DNA of 64,000 bases from Cryptomeria japonica (lineage: Eukaryota > Streptophyta > Pinopsida > Cupressales > Cupressaceae), in assembly GCF_030272615.1 (NCBI RefSeq), contig NC_081414.1, positions 812,237,069 through 812,301,068 on the forward strand, written 5' to 3'. The position numbers and the translations under genes were made by a program. Below the pieces are notes generated by a model. That model did not search any database, was not told the origin of the DNA, and saw only the letters and a list, made by a program, of their open reading frames with translations. How positions within the stretch are numbered: the stretch's first letter is position 1; every line of letters begins with the position of its first letter. Below are positions 1 through 10,815 of this stretch, in pieces.

Positions 1-390
1 AATTGGATCATCAAGCGTTCAATTACATACAATGAATATGAGCCTGCTTATATAGGAAAGGCTATATGGATATGTGAGCATACAAACATGACATGTGGCT
101 CAATAAGAAACAAGGTTAGGTAGGAAATAGGTGTGGGTAGGTAGGAGAAACAATATAATAGTTCACATGAGGTGGATCACCCATTGCATGTGGAGTGTAA
201 CAACAAGATAAGTCCACAAAAGGTGGAAATTCTCCTACACACACTATCCCAATGTGGCACAAACACCCAAGTGTCTCATACCCAAACTACTATGAAATGC
301 ATTTCCTAAGTAAACTTAAGTATAGTGTAATAATATCCAAGATGAATAATTATATACACCAACACAGATAAATGGCACTCTAAGACTTGT
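1..390. other. No recognisable gene
   Basis: AT-rich sequence with no recognisable coding, RNA or repeat feature. It may belong to the upstream part of the decayed PMD-like gene that follows, but nothing in it shows that. Confidence 0.4.
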
Positions 391-2130
391 TCGTTTCATT
401 TGCTGACTCGTGAGATGTCAGTCACTTTAGAACATATTTATAGGATCCTGAGGATATCGATCCATGGCAAGCTAGTGCCTTATGACAGAGAGGGAGACAA
501 GGATGCATTGAGACTAGTCTTTGGAGACCCAAATCTAGAGATGAGATTGGGTCATGTCAGCTAGGATGTCATGCTATCTACTAGACGCAGACTACTGGGA
601 GTAGTTGGCGAAGTGATTAGTGGTTACCTTTGTCCAGGCAAGGCAACATGAGGTATGGTTGTTGGCTGGGGGAGGACTTTAGAGACACTGGTGACACAAC
701 ACACTAGATATGCATGGGGTCCATGTGTATTGGCACATTTATATCATGAGCTTCACCAATTTGTGTATCTTGATTGTTGTGGGTTAGGTTGCAAGGTGAC
801 TCTACTATAGGTGTGGTCCTATGAGCACATTATAGTGACTAGACCAGTTCACTTTAGAGGGAGAGGACATGGACAATCATATGCACACTTATATCATATG
901 ATCACTTTTCAACCACAGATTGGGAAGGGGGACTATTGCAGATAGGTTATTGATGACATGCATAGTGTCATATGGAGACCCCATCTTGACTGTGAGGATT
1001 GGGAGGAGGATGCCACAAAGATACCTTATGTTTTCAAGAGTAGGTATCTAATTGGGTAGATATCTTATATACAAGATAGATGTCTCATTGACATGGTATA
1101 CAGGTAGTTTGGGCAGCAGCAAAGGATGCCTCAAGGATCTGGCAAGTTCGCATGGACAGTGTGGGACCAAGCTCACTAGGGGCCGATTTTGTCCTATGAT
1201 GCTACGGTGACACATTTTGAGTAGATGATTCTAATGCCTTCAGATCTCCTATGGGATGTGGTTGGTGGAGGTATAGATGCAGAGTATGATTCTTATTTTG
1301 CAGCACATCCGATACCAATATTGACAGATCTAGATGAGCCTGTGGAAGCAGAGGATGATGATGATGAGGATGATGAGGAAAGGGGTAGCAATAAAAAGAG
1401 GATACAAAGAGGAGGAGCAATGAGTAGGGTGGTTAGGGGTAGGGGTGTATAGAGAGATGTTGGGGATAGGGTTGAGGAGAGATAGGATATACAAGGAGGG
1501 AGCCCATCGAGATCACCAAGGGGTAGAGGAGGACAAGTGCTACAAGTTGGTGCACATGTATAGGGACAGGTACTAAGGAGGGATTCTCAAGGATAGGTAC
1601 TGGAATAGGATAGGTAGGAAGAGGGTGTTCAGGGTGGAGATAAGGAGGAGTATGAGTTGTTAGCACTACGAGAGATTGCAGCAGGATAGGCTAATGAAAT
1701 TGAGGATCTTGAGAGAGTGGTGACTTGATTGAGGCAATAGTCAATAAAGATGCAAGGGGAGAGGGATTAGGCCATCCAGATGTACATTGAGGCTAAGGAG
1801 GCACTAAGGGAAGGCAGGAGAGAAACAAAGGACATAGGGGATGGATACACATATGTCCTATGGGCAAGAGAGGAGATATCCTACTAGAGAGATTTGTAAG
1901 TTATGCAATTGTTCCTCTAGAGCTGAGGGCTGGGAGCTTCAGGAGATCTTCTAGGATGACTACCATAGGGGGAGGGGATAGATAACAGGCATCCAATGGC
2001 TAAGTTATGGGTCCACCCACACCACCAGGAGGGAGAGATAGAGGGGGTGATCCTATAGCATGGACTTTGAGAGCTCAAACTCCTTTGAGGCCATCTGGCT
2101 CTGAGGGAGGGTCTTCATCATAGCTCTCTT
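391..2130 (+). pseudogene. Decayed plant mobile domain (PMD/MAIN-like) gene
   Basis: One plus-strand frame from about 412 can be followed through many stops. Recognisable pieces in order: a start block reading LRLVFGDP; the PMD landmark VWSYEHI near 812-830, preceded by a stop where a Gln is expected; the conserved VIWRPH block near 968-985; then QDRCLIDMVYR and a WTVWDQAH block; then an acidic linker (E/D run near 1350-1380) and a basic, Gly/Arg-rich and coiled-coil-like tail. PMD proteins are plant nuclear proteins related to MAIN and are often found inside transposons. At least 14 of the in-frame stops are TAG, two are TGA and none is TAA. The frame is otherwise well kept, so decay was mostly by point mutation. 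Family assignment rests on the WxYEH and WxP landmarks only. Whether it was a host gene or transposon cargo is not decidable here. Confidence 0.55.
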
Positions 2131-3002
2131 GGATCCCATTTGTATCAATTTTTGGATGATGATGTAGACACATTTGGGTGATTTTGTAGCCTTATGAGAT
2201 ATTGACATCATTGTATCATGAAACATTATTTTTTGATATATATATGTATGAGATGATCTATCCTTGCGACAGCTATATGCATCTATTCCTATGTGTGTGT
2301 GCTTCTATATGTTGATGCATTTTATGTATGCATGTTCTTATAATGATTGTATGATTCTTATAATATGGATACAAATATGTACATGATGATATGCATTATA
2401 TTTTTGTACTTTTTCTGCTTTTATATGATGCAAATGTGAATGTTTTATAGATGGATGTAGGATAATTGATATGATATCATAATTTATATGATGAAAATGC
2501 ATGATGTGTATATGTTATACTAATAAGTGGTGTGTGCATGATGTGATGTAATTATGATATCTATATGCATGTATGAAATGAGATATGCTAACATGTGATG
2601 ATGAAGGTGAATACTACATGAAATGCAGATACTTTTGGTGTGTCATCATACTCAGTCATGTGATAGTGCGCTACATGGACTTAGGGAAGGACAATGCAGG
2701 TCAATCACAAAAGGGGGGTGGAAAATAGAAGATATGAAAGTGAAAGAGATTTTTGTGCTTTATCATCAATGAGCTTTATTATGGAAAAAAAGGTTATGAC
2801 AATCGAGGTATAGGTTCAACCCAGGAAATCATTGTACCCATTTGCATAGAGATTAGATAGTCGTAAACAAAGAATACCCCAATTTAGACTAGAATAACAG
2901 TATCCTCATATCCTTGGACAATCTATAGAATTACTAAGAGACAAGCCACAGACAACAAAAAATAGGTGAACATATCCCATCCTCACCTTTATAGTCAAAG
3001 AG
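2131..3002. other. AT-rich intergenic sequence
   Basis: No coding or RNA feature recognised. The stretch is rich in ATG/TATG-type short words around 2200-2620. It ends at the Copia-1 insertion site, where 2998-3002 (AAGAG) is the left copy of the target duplication. Confidence 0.4.
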
Positions 3003-4073
3003 TGTTGGTATTTTGGTTATGTTGATATGGTTTTGTCATTGATGTCAACACCTATTAACACTTATCAACTCTAGCACTTTGGAGAATTGGCAATGTTCAC
3101 CAGCAAGCAAGTGACTTTATGCATAGTCACCGGTATCTAGTTCACAGGTAGCATATAATGTATACTGGCACTTGGAATGACATGGAAAACACTTGGTTAT
3201 GTTGAAGACATCGTTTGGACACTTTGTCTTGGAGATTAGTTCATTGGTATATTCGAGTTTGCATATTTGTTGTTACCAGCAAATAGGTCCAAGATAAGCA
3301 CTGACATGCTTATCTATTCCAGATCAACACAACATGCTATGGACATGATTTATTATTGTTGTAAATGCATTAAGCTGACATGTTGTATTGGTTATTGCAT
3401 CGGTCATTGATTTACTTGTAAATTGTTTTTATTGTAATATCTTTTAGAGCTGACCTACTAAAATTGGTCTTAGGTTGTGGTATAAATGTAAGATATTATT
3501 TGTAAGCTCAATAAGTGAATGTGAGAAGGATTGTAATTTGTTATATGCAAAAATAAGCAGAGCTGTACACGCAGACATCTCCTGAAGGTTGAAGGAAGGT
3601 TTTGTGAAGGCATATCAGAACTGAACCGGTACTGAATCCAGCATATGAAGATGCACTTTTGAGCAGTACATAATTATTGGATTCTACCATCCAATTGTAG
3701 TCAGTGTAACTCCCATTTGTGTTTGAGCAGTGAAGTCTAGGCGCTTGGCCTTTCTGCATGTGCAGACTCCATTTGTATATACATACTATCTGCAGTAGTA
3801 CCATCTGATTGTGGGTAAGGTTTCCCACCATGGTTTTTCCCCTTAGAGGGTTTCCATGTACAAATATTGGTGTTATGTTTTGTGGATGTTGTTGTCTTTC
3901 TATTTCATGCATTAATCTTTACCGGTACTAGAATTAACTGATAAAATGTCTACCCACATATAGTTTGGTTTACCGATATTAAGAATTAAGGTTGGTTAAG
4001 TTATTTTTGGTTTGAATTTATTAGACAACTGATTCACCCCCCCCCCCCTCTCAGTTGTCTCTGAGACCTAACA
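3003..4073 (+). repeat. Copia-1 5' LTR
   Basis: 1071-bp LTR with TG...CA termini. It matches the two-part 3' LTR (8502-8808 plus 12325-13092, about 1075 bp) along its whole length, with scattered substitutions. It contains a run of C residues just before its end (4036-4048) and an ACCGGT word shared with the 3' LTR. Confidence 0.92.
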
Positions 4074-4075
4074 AT

Positions 4076-4087
4076 TGGTATCAGAGC
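4076..4087 (+). other. Copia-1 primer-binding site
   Basis: TGGTATCAGAGC lies two bases after the 5' LTR end. It is the usual complement to the 3' end of plant initiator methionine tRNA used by Copia elements to prime minus-strand DNA. Confidence 0.93.
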
Positions 4088-4130
4088 CTAGTCCTCTTTT
4101 GCAGAAGTTTAACAAATTGAGGAGATCCAA

Positions 4131-5010
4131 TGTGTACTAACTATTTCAGGAAGGACAGTCCTAAACTTGATGGAACCAACTATGACATATGGAAGATCAG
4201 GATAGAGACACATTTGAATTGCATTGGAAAGGACATCTAGGAAGTTACAAAGAATAGCTATACTACTCCTCAGAATCAGCCTAATCCACCTAACTTGGCT
4301 AAAGATGAGGAAAATGATTGCAAAGCAAGAGAAGCACTTTTGTGCGCATTATCAGATCAATAAATCATGGGATTATCAGATAGGTCTACTGCTAAAGCTA
4401 TTTGGGATCATTTGGAAACACTGATTGAAGGAGATTCCATAGTCAAATTTGCAAAACTTGAAAGCTTCTGAGTCAGGTATGAAAATATGAAAATGGAAGA
4501 AGATGAAAGGATTTCTGCTTTTATGGAAAGAGTAAATGAAATTGTTTTGGGTATTAAATGTTGTGGAGGAACCTTAATTGAAGATGAAATTGTTTCAAAA
4601 GTTTTAAGAGGATTTCCACCGGCATACAAAATGAAAGTTACTGCTATAAATGAGTTAAGAACAATGCCTAATACATCAGTAACTAGAGACACATTGATTG
4701 GAAAACTTTCAGCTTTTGAAATTGAGAAATTTGGTCTTGTTGCTACTATAAAGACAGATTTAGCTTTTAAGGCATCGACATCATCTGCACATCATTTGAC
4801 AAGTCTGATTGGAAAGCCTTTTATGCAAGAGAACTTGAAGAAAGCAAGAGAGAAAATGAAGAACTTGAAGCACTATTTGCAAGGAAAATGCCTAAAGGTC
4901 CATTTGGAAGTAAGTATGAAGGTAAAGCACCCTTTAAATGTTTTAACTGTAATAAGATTGGTCATATGGCTTCAAGATGCCCTGATAGACATGCAAGATT
5001 GAGAGAAGAA
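4131..5010 (+). pseudogene. Copia-1 gag (UBN2-type capsid plus zinc knuckle), broken
   Basis: The frame opens with a block reading KLDGTNYDIWKIRIE near 4155-4200, typical of Copia gag, then an AKAIWDHLETLIEG block and VRYENMKMEEDERISAFMER near 4475-4530. The 4487-5002 stretch is open over 171 codons. A CCHC zinc knuckle, CFNCNKIGHMASRC, reads in another frame at about 4938-4980, so a frameshift lies between capsid and nucleocapsid parts. Stops near 4240 (TAG) and 4470 (TGA) break the N-terminal part. Gag would form the virus-like particle in the cytoplasm. This copy cannot make a full-length protein. Confidence 0.85.
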
Positions 5011-5217
5011 GCTAGATGAACATACAAGCTTAACCCTAAATATCAGAGATACAGATTTAAGAAGAATAAAGATAAATCTTGTTATCTTGCTGATGAAGGA
5101 GTCACTGATGATTCTGATGAGGATCCAACAGACAATGGATGGGTCTTTGTTTCTATAATAGAAGATCAACTGGCACCTACTGTTCAACTAGTAGAGAAGG
5201 CCCTAGAAGCTAAACTT

Positions 5218-6425
5218 GAAGTTAAGGATGAATGGATCATTGATTCAGGATGTTCACATCATATGACTGGTGATAAAAGTAAATTCTTTACTTTTCAGGA
5301 ATATAATGGAGGTCTAGTAAGATTTGGAGATGATAAAGCTTGTTTGATCAAAGGAAAAGGTACTATATCTCTTGATGGTAAGAATAATACTGACAATGTT
5401 TACTATGTTGAAGGTTTAAAGCACAATCTTTTGAGTGTTGGAGAATTAGTTGAGAAAGGATTTCAGTTACAATTCAAGAATGAGAAATGTAAAATCATGA
5501 ACAAAACTGGTTTGGAAATTGCAACCGGTAATCAAACTAGAGGTAACATCTTTCATTTAAATAACAATGAAAAGACATGCCTGATTGCACATATTGATGA
5601 AAGTCGGCTATGGCATAAGAGACTCTGTCATGTAAATTTTGATTGCATTGTGAAAATTATTACTACTAAGGCAGTTAGAGATTTACCTAAGATTTTTAAA
5701 CCTCACAATCCGATATGTAAGGCATGTCAATTTGGAAAACAAGTTAGAGCATCTTTTAAAATTATTCTAGAAAAATCCAATAATTCTCTTGACTTAATTC
5801 ATACTGATTTATGTGGTCCAACTAGAACTAAAAGTTTACAAGGTGATAGATATTTCATGCTAATCGTTGATGACTATTCTAGAATGTGTTGGGTTATTTT
5901 CCTCAGAGAAAAATCAGAAGCACTAGGAAAATTCAAACTATTCAAGGCAATGGTAGAAAATCAAACCGGTAAGAAAATCAAATGTCTAAGATCAGATCAA
6001 GGAGGTGAATTTGCATCTAAGTAATTTAATACATTCTGTGAAGTAAATGGAATCAGAAGACAGTTATCAGCACCACAAACACCACAGCATAATGGAGTTG
6101 CAAAAAGGAAAAATAGAACTATCTTGGATGCAGCTAGAAGTATGTTATCAAAAGCAAATCTACCACATGTATATTGGAGAGAGGCAGTAAGCACAATGGT
6201 CTACACATTCAACAAATTTCACATCAAAGGTGAAACCGGTAAGACCCCTCATGAACTATGGTTTGGTATTACTCCTACTTAAAAATATTTCAAAATATTT
6301 GGAAGTAAATGCTATAAGAAGAGATGAGTATATTGGCAAGTTTGATCCTAGAAGTGATAAAAGAATATTCCTTGGTTATTCTTCTAAGAGCAAGGCATAT
6401 AGATGTTTTAACAAGAGATTGTAGA
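5218..6425 (+). pseudogene. Copia-1 protease and integrase region, catalytic Glu changed to Lys
   Basis: Protease: WIIDSGCSHHMTG at about 5233-5271 has the aspartic DSG motif. Pre-integrase: WHKRLCHV and CKACQFGKQ near 5610-5740 give the HHCC zinc-binding region. Integrase core: the first catalytic Asp is in HTDLCGP (about 5800), the second in RSDQGGEF (about 5995), and the DD35E glutamate should lie in NGVAERKNR. This copy reads NGVAKRKNR, with codon 6103-6105 AAA (Lys). A TAA stop at 6022-6024 sits where Gln is expected. Another TAA at 6280-6282 precedes KYFKIFGSKCY. The last part reads on to a TAG at 6423. The enzyme would cut and join element DNA into the host chromosome; this version is inactive. 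Confidence 0.9.
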
Positions 6426-6526
6426 AAATTATTGAGAGTACAAATGGGAAGATTGATGAACATTTTAGAGGAACTTCAAGGTATATAGACTCTGAACCGA
6501 CAATAGAGATACTGACAAATGAACCT

Positions 6527-8109
6527 ACATTGAATGCACTGGTACAAAATGAAGATCCAGTTACACCGGTATCATACGAAAATTCCATTGTAACTGAAGA
6601 ATTGCGGCAAACTAAGACACCCCAATATGTAAGACTGAATCACTCTGAAAATCAGATAATTAGGAACAAGTATCAAGGAGTTATGACAAGAGGAAGACTG
6701 GCAAATGAAGAGGTATGTCTTATTTCTCAAATTGAACCATCATTAGTTAATGAGGCATGTGGAGATAAACACTGTATTAAAGCTATGGAAGAAGAATTAA
6801 AACAAATTGATAGGAATAACACATGGAGATTAGTTCCCCGGCCTAAAGACAAAAATATAATTGGAACAAAATGGGTATTCAGAAACAAACTTAATGACGA
6901 TGGTATGGTAATCAGAAATAAAGCAAGACTAGTGTGTAAGGGATATTCATAGAAAGAAGGAATTGATTACAATGAAACCTTTGCATCGGTAGCTAGAATT
7001 GAGGCAGTCAGATTATTCTTGGCTTTGCAGCACACAAGAACTACAAAGTATATCAAATGGATATTAAATGTGCATTTGTAAATGGAGATCTTGAAGAAGA
7101 AGTTTACATTGAGCAACCTGATGGATTCTCTTTGATAGATAACAAAGATATGATTTGTAGGTTAAGGAAAGCTTTGTATGAGTTGAAGCAAGCTCCAAGA
7201 GCTTGGTATGCTAGATTGGATAAATATCTTTTGAAGATTGGTTTTTCTAAAGGTAATGCTGACAGCAACTTATACTACAAAGTGACTAATGATGACATCT
7301 TGGTTATAGAAGTTTTTTTTGATGATATAATCTTTGGAGGAGAAGATGGATTATGTAAAGACTTTTCTATTGAAATGCAACAAGAATTTGAAATGGCTAT
7401 GATTGGAGAGATAAAAAAAAATTTAGGATTTCATATTTCACAGACTGATAAAGGTATATTCTTGAGTCAATCTAAGTACTTGAAGGAGTTACTAAACGAA
7501 TTTGGGATGGAGAACTCTAGACCAGTAATCACACCTATGACTACAAATGACAAATTATGAGTAAGAGATGAATCAACACCTGTTAATCCGACTAGGTACA
7601 AATCTATGATAGGAGGCCTACTGTATTTGACACAAACAAGACCTGATATTATGAATGCAGTATGTATTGTTTCAAGATTTCAGAGTAATTCTAAAGAAAA
7701 TCATGAATCAATAGTAAAAAGGATTTTCCTTTACTTACAAGGCACTGCAAATCTTGGCTTATGGTATCCTAGAGATGAAAACTTTGAATTATGTGCATAC
7801 ACAGATGCAAATTGGGCAGGATATGTAGATGACAGAAAAATAATATGGCTTAAGCAAATGTTGAAGGACATAAAGATCAAATGCAAGGAAACTATAACTA
7901 TCTATTGTGATAACATTGTAGCATTTGATATATCTAAGGATCCGGTACTATATTCTAAAACTAAACATCTTTCTATCAAACTGAATTTTCTGAAAGAGAA
8001 TGTTGAAGCAAAAGATGTAAAACTGGTTTATGTGAATACTAAAGAGCAGATTGCAGATATTTTTACTAAGCCTTTGCCCAAAGAGACTTTTGAATATCTC
8101 AGAAATTAG
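6527..8109 (+). pseudogene. Copia-1 reverse transcriptase and RNase H, broken
   Basis: RT starts with MEEELKQIDRNNTWRLV and GTKWVFRNKL, runs through a TAG at about 6950 (GYS-stop-KEGIDYNETF, where Gln is expected), then a frameshift near 7050 before MDIKCAFVNGDLEEEVYIEQ. The palm follows with LYELKQAPRAWY and a catalytic block reading FFDDIIFGG instead of the usual YVDD/FVDD. After a TGA at 7558-7560 come GLLYLTQTRPDI and the RNase H piece YTDANWAGYVDD. The text then jumps from VDDRK straight to IIWLKQMLKD (about 7837). Known Copia proteins have about 40-45 residues here, including the STSG and AEAEY blocks, so an in-frame internal deletion is inferred. The frame ends ADIFTKPLPKETFEYLRN. Confidence 0.9.
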
Positions 8110-8501
8110 CTTGGGGTAATACCCCCACCGGTAGAAACTTAGACAGTTGATGTTTGTCATCAACTGACAGAACTAACAGAGAAATATTTTACCCTGACTT
8201 TGATGAGGAAAGCTACTTCTCAGGGGGAGTAGTTGGTATTTTGTATTTGAACTTGGTTTTGTATTATCTTTGGCATTTGATGTCAAAGGGGGAGAGATTG
8301 ATATGGAAAAACACAAGGAAAACACATGTTATGCTGAGGGGGAGAGATTTTTATTTTGGGAGAGATTGATTGCTCTTTGTATCTAAATTTCTGGTTCTGA
8401 TCTCTTTGGGGAGATTGTTGGTTTTTGGTATTTGGTATTTCTATTTTGGCACTTTGATGGTTTTTCCATCTTGTGTTACCATCAATGCCAAAGGGGGAGA
8501 T
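8110..8501 (+). other. Copia-1 3' untranslated region with repeated purine tracts
   Basis: Non-coding stretch between RNase H and the 3' LTR. GGGGGAG-type purine runs occur near 8223, 8288, 8338, 8406 and 8491; the last, at 8491-8500, directly abuts the 3' LTR and is the functional-position polypurine tract. The others are followed by GATTG or TTGTTGG words resembling the LTR start, as if the junction had been partly duplicated. Confidence 0.7.
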
Positions 8502-8808
8502 TGTTGGTATTTTGGCTATGTTGATATGGTTTTTTCATTGATGTCAACACCTATTAACACTTATCAACTCTGGCACTTTGGAGAATTGGCAATGTTCACC
8601 AGCAAGCAAGTGACTTTATGCACAATCACCGGTATCTAGTTCACCGACAGGATATAATGTTCACTGGCACTTGGAATGACATGGAAAACACTTGGTTATG
8701 TTGAAGACATTGTTTGGACACTTTGTCTTGGAGATTTGTTCATTGGTATATTTGAGTTTGCATATTTGTTGTTATTAGCAAATAGGTCTTGGATAAGTAT
8801 TGGCCGAC
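8502..8808 (+). repeat. Copia-1 3' LTR, left part
   Basis: Matches 3003-3310 of the 5' LTR and stops at about 8808, where L-element LTR sequence begins. The rest of this LTR resumes at about 12325. Confidence 0.9.
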
Positions 8809-9044
8809 TTCTTTGTTTAATTATTTAAGTTCCCTTTATCTCTTTTACATTTAAGCTAACTTTAGGTGCATATAATTAATTGTTTTAATTAATTATTATG
8901 TGCAAACATAGGTTTTCCCTTTTAGGGTTTCTTGACCTATTAAAGGTTGAGTTCTTTCTTTTCATTGTATGAAGAAGGATTATTATTGACAATACATTTT
9001 GGAGCATATTTTTCCTGTGTATTATTTCCTTCTATGATTTGCAC
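8809..9044 (+). repeat. Truncated L-element LTR
   Basis: Matches about positions 40-280 of the complete L LTR at 9637-9993. It lacks the TGTTAGAG start and stops at TATGATTTG, where the RNase H fragment begins. Confidence 0.85.
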
Positions 9045-9277
9045 ACTTTATAGGCAGTTGGTTGGCAGTTTGTTGTACCTAACTCACACCCGTCCTGATA
9101 TTTCCTTTGCGGTTGGTCTTGTCTCTTGATTCTCCTATGATCCTTATGAGAGTCTTTTGTAGGCTGCCAAATGTATTTTGAGGTACATTCAAGGCACTAG
9201 TTCTCATGGCATTCATTACACATTAGGAGAACCTCACATTGTTGGCTACATTGACTCAGATTGGGCTGGTGATGTCA
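9045..9277 (+). pseudogene. Copia RT/RNase H fragment between L pieces
   Basis: Reads YRQLVGSLLYLTHTRPDISF, a stop, then LRYIQGTSSHGIHYTLGEP and DSDWAGDV. This is the connection between RT and RNase H of a Copia pol, distinct from the Copia-1 version at 7606-7840. It is broken by a TGA at about 9127 and a TAG about 30 bases later and ends at GDV. It may be a relic of an autonomous partner of the L family or simply a different inserted fragment. Confidence 0.8.
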
Positions 9278-9627
9278 CTCCCCAAATCTGCTTCCAAAGC
9301 CAAAAATCTCAAAACAAGAACAGGTAGTTGCAGATCTGAAGCTCTGACACCATATAGGAGTTGAGAAAATACAACACCACAGGAGCCCAAATAATCTTTG
9401 CAAGCTGAAAAAACCTATTACAAGGAGAAGCAATGAAGCAAATCACAAAAGGAAAGAATACATAGGAAAAATATGCTCCAAAATGTATTGTCAATAATAA
9501 TCCTTCTTCATACAATGAAAAGAAAGAACTCAACCTTTAATAGGTCAAGAAACCCTAAAAGGGAAAACCTAGGTTTGCACATAATAATTAATTAAAACAA
9601 TTAATTAAATGCACCTAAAGTTAGCTT
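9278..9627 (-). repeat. Inverted L fragment (internal start, primer site and LTR)
   Basis: On the minus strand this reads L LTR from about position 90 to its end, then the primer-site region (here TGGTGTCAGAGC) and about 60 bases of L internal sequence. It faces the plus-strand L LTR at 9637 and shares the word AGCTTAAG at the joint, suggesting microhomology-mediated joining. Confidence 0.85.
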
Positions 9628-9636
9628 AAGGGGGGG

Positions 9637-9993
9637 TGTTAGAGTATTCGGGTATTTACTTGATTAATTAAACATTCTTTGTTTAATTATTTAAGTTCCC
9701 TTTATCTCTTTTACACTTAAGCTAACTTTAGGTGCATATAATTAATTGTTTTAATTAATTATTATGTGCAAACCTAGGTTTTCCCTTTTAGGGTTTCTTG
9801 ACCTATTAAAGGTTGAGTTCTTTCTTTTCATTGTATGAAGAAGGATTATTATTGACAATATATTTTGGAGCATATTTTTCCTGTGTATTCTTTCCTTCTG
9901 TGATTTGTTTCATTGCTTCTCCTTGTAACAGGTTTTTTCAGCTTGCAGAGATTATTTGGGCTCCTATGGTGTTGTATTTTCTCAACTCCTATA
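9637..9993 (+). repeat. L element left LTR
   Basis: Begins TGTTAGAGTATT and ends CTCCTATA directly before the primer site. It carries purine tract sequence on its left as well, so it may be shared by two tandem units. Confidence 0.88.
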
Positions 9994-10005
9994 TGGTATC
10001 AGAGC
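9994..10005 (+). other. L element primer-binding site
   Basis: TGGTATCAGAGC, the initiator-Met-tRNA complement, directly follows the LTR end. Confidence 0.88.
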
Positions 10006-10354
10006 TTCAGATCTACAGCTACGTGTTCTTGTTTGAGATTTTTGGCTTTGGAAGCAGATCTGGGGTTTTAGGAATTTTTTTATGTACCTAGGGTTTGACC
10101 TTTTTTCTGAGCACTTTGGGCCTAAACAGACCTCACCATCGTGCTCAGAAGGCCCGAAAACCCCTATTGTCATATAAAATTTGACCTATTTTGGTTTCTG
10201 AGCCTCTAGGAGAATTTTTTTCTTAGATCCAGGCTATACGACCCTGGTACACAAATCGAGAAAATTTTTTAAAAAAAAAATTTGGCCTTTTTATGGCATG
10301 CAGGCCAAAATTTGCTTTTAAAAAAAAAATTTATTGAAAAAAAAAGAGGTTTGG

Positions 10355-10815
10355 GGGTACCGGACTGACAGGCCTATCAGACCTGTCAGTCTGGCCTCTG
10401 CGGCCCCCGTCAGCGGCCCCTCCGGCCCCCACTGGCCCTGCACTCTCTGGTCCCTGCTGTCTCTGGTTCTTGACGCCTCTCCCCGGTGGCAGCACCTCCT
10501 CCGGGGATCGCCCACAGCCACCTGTCGTTGCAGCCCCCGCTGCCTGTGGCCCCAGCTCCCCGGCCGTCGCCCGGCCTCCCACCATCGCCGGCCCTAGCCC
10601 TTGCTGCCTCCGCCTGCAGCCCCCGCTTAGCCAGCTCTGCCACCATGCGGCCTCTGCCCTGGCCCCCGCCGCTCAGTTGCCTGGCCCCACCGCTCCCCAG
10701 CCCACTGCCCACGCCCGACCCTTTTTTTTTGGCCAGCCACCACTCTGCCACCAGGCCACCACCGGAGCGCTGCTCCCTAGCCACCGGACCACCCACTGGC
10801 TACCAGACTCCCTTT
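10355..10815. other. GC-rich island inside the L element
   Basis: About 460 bases, strikingly GC-rich and full of CCCC/CTGCC words, in an otherwise AT/T-rich element. All frames on both strands are open for long stretches because TA-containing stops are rare here; the translations are Pro/Ala/Ser low-complexity and not protein-like. The diverged L copy at 38684-40440 lacks this block while keeping sequence on both sides of it, so it is an insertion specific to this copy or subfamily, possibly captured host DNA. A 10-bp stem (GACTGACAGG with CCTGTCAGTC) lies at its left edge, about 10362-10396. Confidence 0.7.

Noticed and set aside
3541-3912. 123-codon minus-strand frame in the Copia-1 LTR (and 12527-12931 in the other LTR)
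   Set aside because: Found in both LTRs only because they are copies; on the antisense strand of the element with no domain.
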